Assembly (NCBI GenBank): GCA_031761405.1
Contig: JASEVX010000008.1
Span: 41,147,175 to 41,211,174 of the forward strand
Length of the DNA stretch: 64,000 bases
Reading direction: 5' to 3'
From: Serripes groenlandicus
Lineage: Eukaryota; Mollusca; Bivalvia; Cardiida; Cardiidae
In this document: positions 1 to 13,682 of the stretch, one piece after another
How positions within the stretch are numbered: position 1 is the first letter of the stretch
Layout: each line of letters begins with the position of its first letter
The notes under the pieces: generated by a model
Seen by the model: the letters and a program-made list of their open reading frames with translations, nothing else
What the model was told of the DNA's origin: nothing
Databases searched by the model: none
Made by a program: the position numbers and the translations under genes

Positions 1-560
1 ACATCTATTATAATCATAAATGGTAATTTAGAATGTATTGATTACTTATGTAATGTCCCATGTAAAAAAAGTTTCAAGATATCTCTATAGGCCAAAGGTT
101 AGACTATACACGTACATGTTGATTTTGGTCTGAATACTGATTGGATAAGAAAAAAGATTACTATTGAAGTAAATTGTAACCCTACAACTAGTAGCCTACC
201 ATTAGTTATGATTATTTAGAAAGTTTTGAATACTTATACAAAGTACCGTGATTAGAATGTATATGTTATACGATGAAAATAAAGATCAAGGGTAAGACTA
301 CACGAATGTCGATGTTCATCATGGTCTGAAGAACAAAATGGCTAGATTAAACAATGCATTCATTAAATTTGAGATCAATTTTAACCCTTCACCTGCAATA
401 AAAACCATCATTATTTGTGTTTTAGAAAGTATTGATTACTTATACAATGTTCCGTGATAAGAATTAATAAGTAACACTATTAAATCAAAGGTTCGGCTAC
501 GCATGTACAGGCTTGTATTTGTCTGTTAATTGATTTTGCCCTTTTTCCTCATGTGTATTG
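1..560. repeat. Diverged satellite of about 195 bp, partial array
   Basis: The stretch holds about two to three diverged copies of an AT-rich unit marked by 'TTTAGAAAGTATTGATTACT', 'AATGTCCCGTGATAAGAAT' and 'GTTAGACTAC'. The same unit recurs at 9480-10870 and 28225-28990, in each case several kb upstream of a beta-tubulin gene. The array is cut by the window start. No coding potential is visible. The unit length is estimated from the spacing of the marker motifs in the second array (about 190-196 bp). Confidence 0.7.
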
Positions 561-689
561 CATAAAAAGGCATTGCGACTTAAGTTTTATACCAGGTTGT
601 AGATATCTTAAGCTTATTTATTTTAGATCAATTGTAAAACAAGTTCTTAGAACTGCTATAAATAATAAATCTCGATGACAGCTTCATAG

Positions 690-806
690 ATACACTTGAA
701 CAGTTCTCGCCCCGATTGTATGTGAACCTAGTTCTCGCGGGATCTGAACCCAGAACCTTGAAACCAGGAGGTCATAACTCTATCTCTGAGCTACTGTGTC
801 CAACAA
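690..806 (-). mobile_element. tRNA-like head of a SINE, relic
   Basis: On the minus strand there is an A-box-like TAGCTCAGAGATAGAG (780-795) and a B-box-like GGTTCAGATCCC (739-750), spaced as in a tRNA. The arms do not close into a good acceptor stem and the sequence continues into AT-rich DNA, so this is read as the RNA polymerase III promoter head of a decayed SINE and not as a working tRNA gene. Confidence 0.5.
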
Positions 807-2103
807 ATGAAGGATTGAAAATGTCTGAATGGTCAAATTCTTTAAAATTTTCAATTATCGATTCCAGCAGTAGGAGAGGTATATTGATATAGCTAAGGCA
901 TTTACGTCCTCGCGATCGTAAATTTCAATTTACGGCTGATTTAAAAGGCAGTAGGCAAAATAATCGACCTCTCAATGAATAAAAGTACAATTATTAAATA
1001 AAGTTGAAAACCCTGTTTACAATAGTCGGCTGTAGATGTGTCAAAATGTGTCTATAAGTTGAAATGGGTTTTAAGAGATTTGGCTGAATTTTCAATTTTT
1101 CTATTCAAGCTTTATGAGTTGCAAATGTTCCAAAAGACTGTCCGATTTGTCAGGGATGGTCAAACGGCTTACATATCGTCTATGGTCACGGTTTAAATAG
1201 AAGACATGCCCAGACTGATCGAGGGTTTCTTTTGCTGGTTTAAAAAAGGCGTACATATTTGTTCCAGCTTCGCCAACTGAATTGATTCGCTAAAACGTTC
1301 GGCATGCATATAAGACCCCCTCCCCATTTATTTTTTTAATAAAGCAATCCAAAAAAAAAATCAAAGCAATAGTAGTCATTTTTTATGTGGTTCCTTCAAT
1401 GTATACAGAAACTGTTAGTTAACGAAAAAGGGTGTTTCAAGAGATGGGAAAGGGTGGCTAATATTTGACACGTTCATTATTTTTTTTGGGGGGAAAGGTA
1501 TAACAAATATAATTAATCCTATAGAAATATTATCAACACCACCCCCGTTATCGTCCCGGAAAAAGCTGCAATAAAAATCCGACTTACCGGCACAATCAAA
1601 TATAGATTCTTGCTGACTGAACGCGTTTAGACTGGAAATCTAAAGCAGGCCCATGCACAAAGCAAACAAAGCATCCGGGTTCATAGAATACATTCGCCGA
1701 GGCTTTTACTGTAGCCTGCTTTAGACTAGAGATCATTTATCTGTCGTGTGTCCGTCTGTCTATTTGTCACGCGTTTACTAAAATGTGCTGGCATATTGAC
1801 CGGCGATATACATGTTCCATCGAACCTTTACATTTGTTTCGACGGGGCTAGACTTTCTCTTTTTAAACCCTTCCTCCATACGACAAAACAGCAGCAGACG
1901 ATTTTGAAATCAACGCAAAAGTATAATTATTGAGAAGAGTCGAAGGAGAAATTACTCTGCACGAGCAATCTTCGTCTGTAAATAGGAATTGGAAACACAA
2001 ACGTCTGTATCGAGTTTGCGCTAACAGTGAAGGCTCTGAAGGGATCGTGCAACTGCATAGCTTCGTCTTTAGTGTGCGCATTTAACAATCGGTACCGGTT
2101 GAG
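807..2103. other. Upstream region of unit 1, no gene seen
   Basis: This noncoding stretch is shared with 12480-13680 upstream of gene 2 (for example 1081-1250 with 12590-12770, and 1560-1960 with 13090-13480), which shows that the duplication reaches far beyond the tubulin gene. Parts of 1866-1960 also align with 30540-30600 upstream of gene 3. It contains MITE-like fragments (ACCCTTCCTCCATACGAC followed by AGCAGCAGACGATTTTGAAA near 1867-1905). No convincing reading frame was found. Confidence 0.6.
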
Positions 2104-3328
2104 GTCTATCACGACGTTATCCTTGGCACGTTACTAATACTCCCTGGTATATTACGACGTATCCTTGGTACGTTTCTAATACTGCCTGGTCTATCACGAC
2201 GTTTTATTGGTATGTTACTAATACTCCCTGGTCTATTACGACGTATCCTTAGTACGTTACTAATACTCCCTGGTATATCACGACGCATCCTTAGTACGTT
2301 ATTGTTACTCCTGATATATCACGACGTATTATTGGTACGTTACTTATACTCCCTAGTCTATCACGACGTATCCTTGGTACGTTACTAATACTCCCTGGTA
2401 TATCACGACGTATCATTGGTACGTTACTAATACTCCCTGGTCTATCACGACGTATCCGGGGTACGTTACTATTACTCCCTGGTCTATCACGATGTATCCT
2501 TGGTACGTTACTAATACTCCCTGGTATATCACGACGTATCCTTGGTACGTTACTAATACTCCCTGGTCTATCACGACGTATCATTGGTACGTTACTATTA
2601 CTCCCTGGTCTATTACGACGTATCCTTGGTACGTTATTAATACCCCCTGGTCTATCACGATGTATCTTTGGTACGTTACTATTACTCCCTGGTATATCAC
2701 GACTTATTATTGGTACGTTACTAATACTCACTGGTCTATCATGACGTATCCTTTGTACGTTACTATTACTCCCTGGTCTATTAAGAAGTATCCTTGGTAC
2801 GTTACTAATACTCCCTGGTCTATCACGACGTATCCTTGGTACGTTACTAATACTCCCTGGTCTTTTACGACGTATCCTTGGTACGTTACTAATACTCCCT
2901 GGTCTATTACGACGTATCCTTGGTACGTTACTTATACTCCCTGGTCTATCACGACGTATCCGTGGTACGTTACTAATACTCCCTGGTCTATCACGACGTA
3001 TCCGTGGTACGTTACTAATACTCCCTGGTCTTTTACGACGTATCCTTGGTACGTTACTAATACTCCCTGGTCTATTACGACGTATTCTTGGTACGTTACT
3101 TATACTCCCTGGTCTATCACGACGTATCCTTGGTACGTTACTAGTACTCCCTGGTCTATCCCGACGTATCCTTGGTACGTTACTTATACTCCCTGGTCTA
3201 TCACGACGTATCCTTGGTACGTTAATATTACTCCCTGGTCTATTACGACGTATCCTTGGTACGTTACTAATTATCCATGGTCATTCACGGCTTATCCTTG
3301 GTACGTTACTAATACTCACTGGTCTATT
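2104..3328. repeat. 42-bp minisatellite array grown inside a SINE (about 29 units)
   Basis: The unit begins TATCACGACGTATCCTTGG, continues through ACGTTACTAATACTCCC and ends TGGTC, about 42 nt. The same order of motifs occurs once in ordinary SINE copies in this window (for example near 30830 and, reversed, in the introns of genes 1-3). Unit length is 14 codons, so reading frames stay open on both strands (287 codons on +, 146 on -). These are artefacts of the period and not proteins. Variants with TTTTACGACG recur 168 bp (four units) apart near 2861 and 3029. The array is followed directly by the remaining 5' part of the SINE at 3329-3500. Confidence 0.9.
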
Positions 3329-3500
3329 ACCCTGACACCATTGAGTCAGTCGTGATGATAACCCCACAATCCTGAGCGCCAAGGAAGGAAAACCATTACA
3401 ACCATGTCTAGGCCTTTCGTTTGACCCGGACGGGAATCAAACCCGCGACATCCCGCAGCCGAGGCGAATGCTCTACAATTACACCACCGCAGTGATTGTT
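3329..3500 (-). mobile_element. tRNA-derived SINE, 5' part, bordering the 42-bp array
   Basis: On the minus strand this reads from a tRNA-like head (A-box region near 3455-3490, B-box GGTTTGATTCCCG near 3430-3445) into a body ending with GACTGACTCAATGGTGTCAGGG, where the 42-bp array takes over. Equivalent pieces lie at 15115-15262 and 30850-31043, at the same place relative to genes 2 and 3, so one insertion was copied with the units. Confidence 0.75.
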
Positions 3501-3950
3501 AGTTCTTATCTGTAAATTAGTTTTTTTTTTTTTAATAAATTCCTTTTCCATCAATGTTGTGGTACAGCGGCTTCCTTTCCCACTCATTTATACAGGTGTT
3601 TTAATTTAGAAAAAGCTAAAACTGATACTCTAGATTTCGGTGAGGTTTATAACACTTTTCTCTGTTAAACCATCCAAGATAAAATATACTATCTGATATA
3701 TATTTATTTTGATACAGAATTGAAAAAGATTATGGGAAAATGATAACTAGCTATTTGTAAAAGATGTATAGGACTGGACTACTAATAAGCATCGCAGCCC
3801 AGGTATAGGTTGACAGAAAAAAGCATGTATCAGCGAAATAGAAAAACAATAAATCCCATTTTTAATAGTCGTGGTCAACATAGTAACCCGTACAACGTTA
3901 TATTATAGGCACAAACAGAGTATCACTGTCCAAAGATTAAATTCCGAACC

Positions 3951-4012
3951 AGCCAATCAGTGGACTCGATTATTTGTAAAACACTGGGAAGAATACGTCG
4001 GTGTATATATAA
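3951..4012 (+). promoter_or_regulatory. Core promoter of beta-tubulin gene 1
   Basis: There is a CCAAT box in AGCCAATCAG (3951-3960) and a TATA box TATATATAA (4004-4012), about 87 nt before the start codon. The arrangement, including the spacer GATTATTTGTAAAACACTGG, is conserved upstream of genes 2 and 3. Transcription would be expected to start near 4030-4040, giving a 5' leader of about 60-70 nt without an intron. The boxes are seen directly; the start site is inferred. Confidence 0.7.
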
Positions 4013-4098
4013 TTGCTGCGCTCCGTGAAGGAATCACTCGACAAGGAATATCGGAATTTGTTTGTCATTTACATTGGAATAAACACAAAACAGACAAC

Positions 4099-7432
<3,334 letters not shown>

Positions 7433-8492
7433 GAACCTGTCCATGATTCTCTTGTCACCGGGATAAAGATAACGTGAACCCACAACCGACCAACGAAATT
7501 TGCTCACTGGCTATGTGCTTACGAACTTATATCAGTATTTAAATTAATCAAATCGAACTTACCTTTCATTGATTTGTATTGAAATAAGATATTATAACTG
7601 TGTTGTATTGTGAAAGACCTGTTTTGTTTATTACAGATGAATGGTTAACATCGGATAGAAAATAAGAAAAAAAATAAAAAATAATATATGATTATTGTAT
7701 TTGTCAATTTTATTTTTTCAAACTGTTTTGAAATTAAAAGGAATTGTCCTTGGATGAACGAATATTGCACTCGGCAATAGGTGGGTCAGCTTTACCGATC
7801 ATGAATTGGTTCTTTCCGAAGGTTTACGGTTAGTGTTAACGGTTACCGATTATTTCCGAGGATGTGTACGAATATTCACGAAATCACCGTATTTACTTCT
7901 TTTCGAATGCAGTCGTCCGAATGCTGACGTCATGGTTCCAAGACAAATAAATATTTTCAATTTAAGGTACTATGACCCGAAAACGCTTCCATTGTCGTGT
8001 TACAACATTTTGACTGTTTTTATACAAAACTGAAAACATCTAAAATATATAGTGCGCTATAAATAGAGCTCACAATACACCGAATAAAGTCCTTCGTTGT
8101 TTCCATGTAAATCGACAATTCTCTTCTTTCTCTTTCAAACAAGTTCAAAATACTAAAAATGATCAAATCAATCATTTACAGTGCATCCTATACACATTTA
8201 CAATGAATTTAAACTCAATGTCATACATTCAATGCATTCTGGTGATAGTATACACTCATATCTACGCAAACAAAGTTTTTTAGGGACCGTGGATGCATTT
8301 GACGTAATTCGATTTAGACCGTAGTTTATGTAACTTGAAACTTAGACTTACCTGAAAGTATGTCCAAGGCTCTACGAACGAAATAAATGACGTTCCTTGT
8401 CAATAATCTTCAATCATTTAACATTTCCATTGCCTTTAGAGACGTTCGTCTTTCACAATTTGATTGAAAAGAGTGGAAAGAAACCATTATAA
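7433..8492 (+). other. 3' UTR and conserved 3' flank of gene 1
   Basis: The sequence right after the stop and most of the next kilobase align with the 3' flanks of genes 2, 3 and 4 (shared marks include CATTGTGTTGTATTGTGAA-like text near 7595, TGGTTAACATCGGATA near 7640 and TCAATGTCATACATTCAATG near 8216). It stops at 8493, where a SINE fragment follows at once. In unit 2 the same junction is separated by about 1.6 kb. Confidence 0.75.
7794..7932 (+). promoter_or_regulatory. Conserved downstream palindrome and CRE-like site, gene 1
   Basis: A palindrome ACCGATCATGAATTGGT (7794-7810) is followed by a full palindromic TGACGTCA (7925-7932), 493 nt after the stop codon. Both recur in the 3' flanks of genes 2, 3 and 4 at similar distances. 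TGACGTCA is the known binding site of CREB/ATF-type factors; that it acts here is an inference from position and conservation. Confidence 0.45.
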
Positions 8493-8612
8493 TTCAGTTA
8501 CGGCGGCCAGATCACCTCACACGGTTTTCCTGGCATTCTTGTAGCTGTAGCCAACACAGAATTATCCCCATTACGCCTTGGCCCATTGGTATGAAACGAA
8601 TGACGATAGTGA
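8493..8612 (-). mobile_element. SINE fragment at the end of unit 1
   Basis: The fragment runs from TCAGTTACGGCGGCCAGATC to GGCCCATTGGTATGAAACGA. It matches the middle of the SINEs at 52871-53160 and 59395-59685 in the same orientation. Equivalent fragments stand before the 59-bp arrays of unit 2 (21881) and upstream of that of unit 3 (44040). Confidence 0.7.
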
Positions 8613-9022
8613 AAACGTATAAATTGATTAATGACACTGTAGCTCCTGGTGAGACGGGTGGTCGTATACGTTAATTAATGACAATGACTTCCAAGGGGTG
8701 GCGCCTGATGAAATGGGCGCCGAACGGGTTAATTAATGACACTGACTTCCAAGCGGTGGCGCCTGGTCAGATGGGCGGCCGTATAAGTTAATTAATGACA
8801 CTGACTGCAAAGGGATGGCGCCTGGTCAGTTGGGCGGCCGTATAAGTTAATTAATGACACTGACTGCAAAGGGATGGCGCCTGATCAGTTGGGCGGCCGT
8901 ATAAGTTAATTAATGACATTGACTTCAAAGGTGTAGCGCCTGGTCAGATGGGCGGCCGTATAAGTTAATTAATGACACTGACTGCAAAGGGATGGCGCGT
9001 GGTTAGATGGGCGGCCGTATAA
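8613..9022. repeat. 59-bp tandem array (about 7 units)
   Basis: Units contain TTAATTAATGACACTGACTT, then AAAGGGGTGGCGCCTGGTCA and GATGGGCGGCCGTATAAG, about 59 nt in total. The array starts inside the preceding SINE fragment and passes straight into the 13-bp repeat. The same unit occurs at 22016-22777 and 45945-46182, always downstream of a tubulin gene. Confidence 0.9.
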
Positions 9023-9420
9023 GTTGTACAAATATCCCGGACAAGTATACCAGACATGTATCCCGGCCAAGTTTTCCGGACAAGTATCGCAGACAAGTAT
9101 CTCGGACAATAACCCCGGAAAAAGTATCCCAGACAAGTATCCCGGACAAGAATCCTAAACAATAATCCCAGGTAAGAATCCCGGACAAGAATCCGGGACA
9201 AGAGCTCCGGGCAATAATCCCTGACAAAATCCTGAACAAGAACCCGGGAAAAAAAATCCCGGGCATTATACCCGGACAAGTATCCCGGACAAGTATCCCG
9301 AACAAGAATCCTGTACAAGAATGCCGAATAAGAATCACGGACAAGAACCCCGGACAAGAACCCCGGAAAAAAAACCGGACAAGAATCCTGGACAATAATC
9401 CTGCACAAGAATTCCGTTCA
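9023..9420. repeat. 13-bp minisatellite (about 30 imperfect units)
   Basis: The unit is close to TATCCCGGACAAG, with many variants (AATCCTGGACAAG, AATCCCGGACAAG). It abuts the 59-bp array without a spacer. Two overlapping 147-codon minus-strand frames cross it only because the short unit lacks stops; they are not considered genes. Confidence 0.85.
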
Positions 9421-9479
9421 TATATAACCATAATAATTGTTCTCATATTGATATATATTCACACACAATGCAGACACAT

Positions 9480-10870
9480 TTGTATACATGTATATGGTGA
9501 TACAATAAACAAATGGATTACATTTGAGATCAATTTTATCCATTACCATACAACGAATACCATCATTATTGGTTATTTAGAAAGTATTGATTACTTATAC
9601 AATGTCTCGTGAACAGAAGTGATAAGTAAAAATAGATCAATGTTAAATCAACGGTTAGACTACGAATGTACAGTTTGATCTTTGTCTGAAGAAATGTTAA
9701 ATAAAAGAATGGATTCAATTTTAGATCAATGTTAACCCTCGCCCTACATCTAGTATAATCATAATTGGTAATTTAGAAAGTATTGATTACTAATAAAGAA
9801 TAATAACAAGATATTGCTATTGGCCAAAGATTAGACTATGCATGTACATGTCGATTTTGGTTTGAATACTGATTGGATAAGACAAATGATAAGACAAATG
9901 ATAAGACAAATGATAAGACAAATGATAAGACAAATGATAAGACAAATGATTACTCTTGAAGTCGATTTTAACCCATACCATACAACTAGTAACCTACCAT
10001 AAGTTATTAGTATTTAGAAAGTCTTGAATACTTATGCCATGTCTCGTGATTAGAATTGAGGAGTTATAAGAGAAATATATAGATCAATGGTAAGACTACA
10101 CGAATGTCAATGTTCATCAGGGTCTGAAGAACAAAATGGCTAGATTAAACAATGCATTAATTAAATTTGAGATCAATTTTAACACTTCACCACGTTTAAT
10201 CGTGCATATATAACCATTATAATTATTCTCATGTTTATATCTATTCACACAATGCAAACACATTTGCATACATGCATATGGTGATACGATAAACAAATAG
10301 ATTAAATTTGAGATCAACTTTAACCCTTCTCCTGCAATAAAAACCATCATTATTTGTGTTTTAGAAAGTATTGATTACTTATACAATGTCCCGTGATAAG
10401 AATAAATAAGTAACAAGAGGTCAATATTAAATCAAAGGTTCGACTACGCATGTACAGGCTTGTATTGGTCTGTTAATTGATTAAATAAGAAAAAAGGATT
10501 ACTATTGAAGTCAATCTTAACCCTGCAACTAGTAGCCTACCATCATTTTGGTTATTTAGAAAGTCTTGAATACTTATACAAAGTACCGTAATTAGAATGG
10601 ATAAGTTATACGAGAAAAATATAGATCAATGGTAAGACTACACGAATGTCAATGTTGAGCATGGTCTGAAAAAAAAGGTTACATGTTGATAAATTTTAAA
10701 TAGTTTTTAATACTTGTCCTGCAACAAATACCATCAATTTTGATTATTTAGAAAGTATTGAATATCAATGCAATGTCCCGTGATAAGAATTGATAAGTAG
10801 CAAGAGATCGATACAGACCAGGGGTTAGATTACACGAGTGTACAGATTGGTCTTAGTCTACGTTGTCAGT
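9480..10870. repeat. Diverged satellite of about 195 bp (about 6 units)
   Basis: The marker TTATTTAGAAAGTATTGATT or close variants recur near 9571, 9767, 10008, 10357, 10551 and 10741. The two long intervals contain an extra 12-bp array (9876-9947) and an insertion with CATTATAATTATTCTCATG near 10213. The array ends with CGTCTTTAGCTCGATGAGAA near 10890, as does the array at 28225-28990, showing that these blocks are paralogous parts of units 2 and 3. Confidence 0.75.
9876..9947. repeat. 12-bp tandem repeat (6 units) nested in the satellite
   Basis: Six perfect copies of GATAAGACAAAT lie inside one unit of the 195-bp satellite. The sequence GATAAGA is present once in other units, so this is a local slippage expansion. 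Confidence 0.9.
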
Positions 10871-11354
10871 AACTAATGTTTAAACCCGTCTTTAGCTCGA
10901 TGAGAACATTCTGTTTAAACGCTCGTTAAGAAGAATACGAGAAAAGTTCCATTTCAATTATGGCAAATGTTTGTATTTGTAAAAATATATTCGCGATATT
11001 AAATTTCAATTTACGGCTGAAACCTTGAAAAGAATGCGCATATTCTCTAACCCTATATATTTGAGTTTTTCTATAATTATTGATTATCCACCAATCGAGC
11101 CGCGTCGCACACTAATCGAGTGTCGACTTTCGGAGGCTTTTAATCCTTTCCCACATACAATAAATCTGCAGACGACTATGAAAGAATTTAGTCAAAAATA
11201 CGGAAATTATCTATAAATGAAAGAACAATTATTAAAAAAAATACGCAAACATTGGGCAAAAAGAGAAATTGTTCATCATAAGCAATTCCTTCTTTTGCCA
11301 CAATGTTTTCATCTTTTAATCGCAGTTGTAAGAACTTGTTTACAATTGATCTAG
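10871..11354. other. Noncoding stretch with MITE relic
   Basis: The segment 11140-11335 carries a decayed copy of the MITE family (TTTCCCACATACAATAAATC, CTGCAGACGACTATGAAAGA, a central AGAAATTGTTCATCATAAGC palindrome and CTTTTGCCACAATGTTTTCA). The rest is AT-rich and without a supported gene. Confidence 0.5.
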
Positions 11355-11450
11355 TGTTTTACGCCGCTTTCAACAATTGTTCAGTTATATCACCACGTTT
11401 CCTGGGTGAGTTATCTGTACAACTGGTCCATTTATCCTGGTGCAGCTGCG
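11355..11450 (-). mobile_element. SINE 3' fragment
   Basis: On the + strand it reads TTTTACGCCGCTTTCAACAA, TTGTTCAGTTATATCACCAC and TTTCCTGGGTGAGTTA, the reverse of the common SINE 3' body. This single unexpanded copy shows the segment that became the 42-bp minisatellite elsewhere. Confidence 0.65.
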
Positions 11451-11704
11451 TCATAAAACGTCTGAATGTGGGAAAGGGTTAAAGTATCGTAGAGCATTCT
11501 AGCTTCGTGATGTTTCATTTCTTCATTTTCTCAGCCTTTTCTTGTGCTACTTTGTACTAGAAGTCAACTTAGAAAGACCGTTCGGGTGTTAAAAGATCAA
11601 TTTAGTCCTGGCTGAGGTCTTTGAATGCTTATGATCACATACTTCCGAGGCTCAAGAATACAAATGTAATTGTGAAAGTTGCAGTCTGGACTTTTCACGA
11701 GTAT

Positions 11705-11864
11705 TTAACCCTTTCCCACATATAGACGTTTTCTGACGCCTCTGTAACAGATGAATTTTGAAAACAGTGTAACAAAAAGAGAAATTGCTCATAATGAGCA
11801 AATGTTTCCCTATATATTTTCAAAGCCGTCTGCTATAGATGTGTTGCGTGTAGAAAAGGGTTTA
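11705..11864. mobile_element. Diverged MITE of the TTAA family, internally shortened
   Basis: It begins TTAACCCTTTCCCACATA, contains GACGCCTCTGTAACAGATGA and a central AGAAATTGCTCATAATGAGC palindrome, and ends in GTAGAAAAGGGTTTA. It is about 160 nt against about 230 nt for good copies. The right-hand TTAA is mutated. Confidence 0.65.
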
Positions 11865-12112
11865 CTATCGTTGTCAATATGAATCCATAACGCTTGTTCT
11901 GCTATATCCCGATCGGACTGCATAGAGCTGGTCGCGAATGTCGGCTTGAGTGTGACGTGAAATAATTATATTCCATAACAAAAAAAGGAACAAATCAAAC
12001 CTTGTTTTTAGTAAAGTTATTTTAATAGACATTCCACCAGTTTTAATGACATTGTTTTAATCATAGCAGATCTATTTAATATTTGTAATATATGTTTAGG
12101 CAAACTGTTGAA

Positions 12113-12320
12113 GGGGCTAATGTCCGCTCTCTGAGGGGCTAATGTTCGCCATGTAATAAAGGATGAAGAGAATAATGTCCGCGTGTGAAGGGGCTAATGT
12201 CTGGCATGCACAAACTGATGAAGGGAATAATGTCCGCCATGTGAAAAAGACGAAAGGGCTAATGTCCGCCTATGCAGTTTTTTAAGAAGGGGATAATGTC
12301 CGGAGGGGCTAATGTCCGGC
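12113..12320. repeat. Irregularly spaced repeat of GGGCTAATGTCCG (8 copies)
   Basis: Copies of G(A)AGGGGCTAATGTCCGCC or close variants start near 12113, 12133, 12167, 12188, 12221, 12250, 12285 and 12303, separated by 18-35 nt of unrelated, variable sequence. It is not a simple head-to-tail minisatellite. No similar motif was found in the other tubulin units. Confidence 0.75.
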
Positions 12321-12403
12321 TAGCCTATTTAACGTTTTTTAAATGCATGTAATGAGGATTATCAAAATGTTGGTACAAACACAAATCAAAACGTGTGCAT
12401 TTT

Positions 12404-12597
12404 AACCATTTTCCCACCTATAACAATTCTGCAGTAGGCGATGTAAAAGGTATGTAGTCAAAATACTCGACATCTCAATGAATAAAAGTACAATTATTAA
12501 ATAAAGTTGAAAACCCTGTTTACAGTAGTACATGTACAGTTGTTGTAGATGTGTCAAAAAGCGTCTATAAGTTGAAAAGGGTTTTAAGAGATTTGGC
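12404..12597. mobile_element. Decayed MITE of the TTAA family
   Basis: The left end TTTTAACCATTTTCCCACCT and right end AGTTGAAAAGGGTTTTAA are degenerate inverted ends, with CTGCAGTAGGCGATG and CATCTACAACAACTG-like inner arms. A paralogous piece without the left end lies at 970-1075. Confidence 0.5.
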
Positions 12598-13682
12598 TGA
12601 ATTTTCTATTGAAGCTTTATGAGTTGCAAATGTGCCAAAAGACCGTCCGATTTGTCAGGGATGGTCAAACGGCTTACATATCGTCTATGGTCACGGTCTA
12701 AATAGTAGACGTGCCCAGACTCTGATCGAGTTTTTTTTTGCTGGTTTAAAAAAGGCGTACGTATTTGTTCCAGCATCGCCAACAGAATTGATTCCCTAAA
12801 ATGTTCACCATGCATAAGCCCTCCCCCCCACCCCTCCGCCCCACCTTCCCTCCCCATTCCTTTTATAATAAAGCAATCTAACAAACTTAGAATCAATAGT
12901 AGTCATTTTCTATGTGGTTCCTTCAATATACATGTATACAGAACTGTTTGGTAACGAAAAAAGTGTGTTTTAAGAGATGGTAAAGGGTGGCTACTATTTA
13001 ACACGTTCATTAATTTGTATGGAGAAAGGTATAATAAATATAATAAATCCTATAGAAATATTATCAACACCACCCTTCGCCTATCTTCCCCGTTATCGTC
13101 CCCGACAAAGCTGCAATAAAAATCCAACTTACCGGAACAATCAAATATAGATTCTTGCTGACTGAACGCGTTTAGACTGGAAATCTAAAGCAGCCCCATG
13201 TACAAAGCAAACAAAGCATCCGGGTTCATAGAATACATTCGCCGAGGCTTTTACTGTAGCCTGCTTTAGACTAGAGATAATTCGTGTGTCCGTCTGTCTA
13301 TTTGTCACGCTTTTACTTACACGAGCTGGCATATTGACCGGCGATATACATGTTCCATCGAACCTTTACATTTGTTTCGACGGGGCTAGACTTTCTCTTT
13401 TTAAACCCTTCCTTCATACGACAAAACAGCAGCAGACGATTTTGAAAGTATCAACGCAAAAGTATAATTATTGAGAAGAGTAAAAGTAGAAATTATTCTG
13501 CACGTGCAATCTTCGTCTGTAAATGGGAATTGGATACAAAAACGTCTGTATCTAGTGTTCTGCTAACAGTGAAGACTCTGAAGGGATTGTGCAAATGCAT
13601 AGCTTCGTCTTTAGTGTGCGCATTTTAAATCCGGTACCGGTTGGGTTGTTTTTTAACACCGATTTCAACAATGTTTCCGCTA
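12598..13682. other. Upstream region of unit 2, no gene seen
   Basis: The stretch is paralogous to 1080-2103 upstream of gene 1, with high identity over long parts (for example CTTGCTGACTGAACGCGTTT near 13154 and 1611). From 13640 it enters the 3' end of a SINE (AACACCGATTTCAACAATGT), which continues into the 42-bp array. No supported gene. Confidence 0.6.

Noticed and set aside
2291..3355. Repeat proteins on both strands in the 42-bp array (14-residue period), also at 13552-14853
   Set aside because: The period is a multiple of three, which keeps frames open by arithmetic. The array is a SINE-derived minisatellite and neither strand shows protein-like conservation of silent sites.
3871..4098. 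In-frame N-terminal extension of gene 1 upstream of MREI
   Set aside because: It spans the TATA box and leader, is not shared by genes 2-4, and MREI is the invariant N-terminus of beta-tubulins.
8965..9446. Two 147-codon minus-strand frames
   Set aside because: They cross the 13-bp repeat and part of the 59-bp array; openness follows from the repeat composition.
12113..12320. CRISPR-like layout (short repeats with unique spacers)
   Set aside because: The locus is eukaryotic nuclear DNA with spliced genes, the repeats are imperfect and spacing varies from 18 to 35 nt; no cas genes are present.
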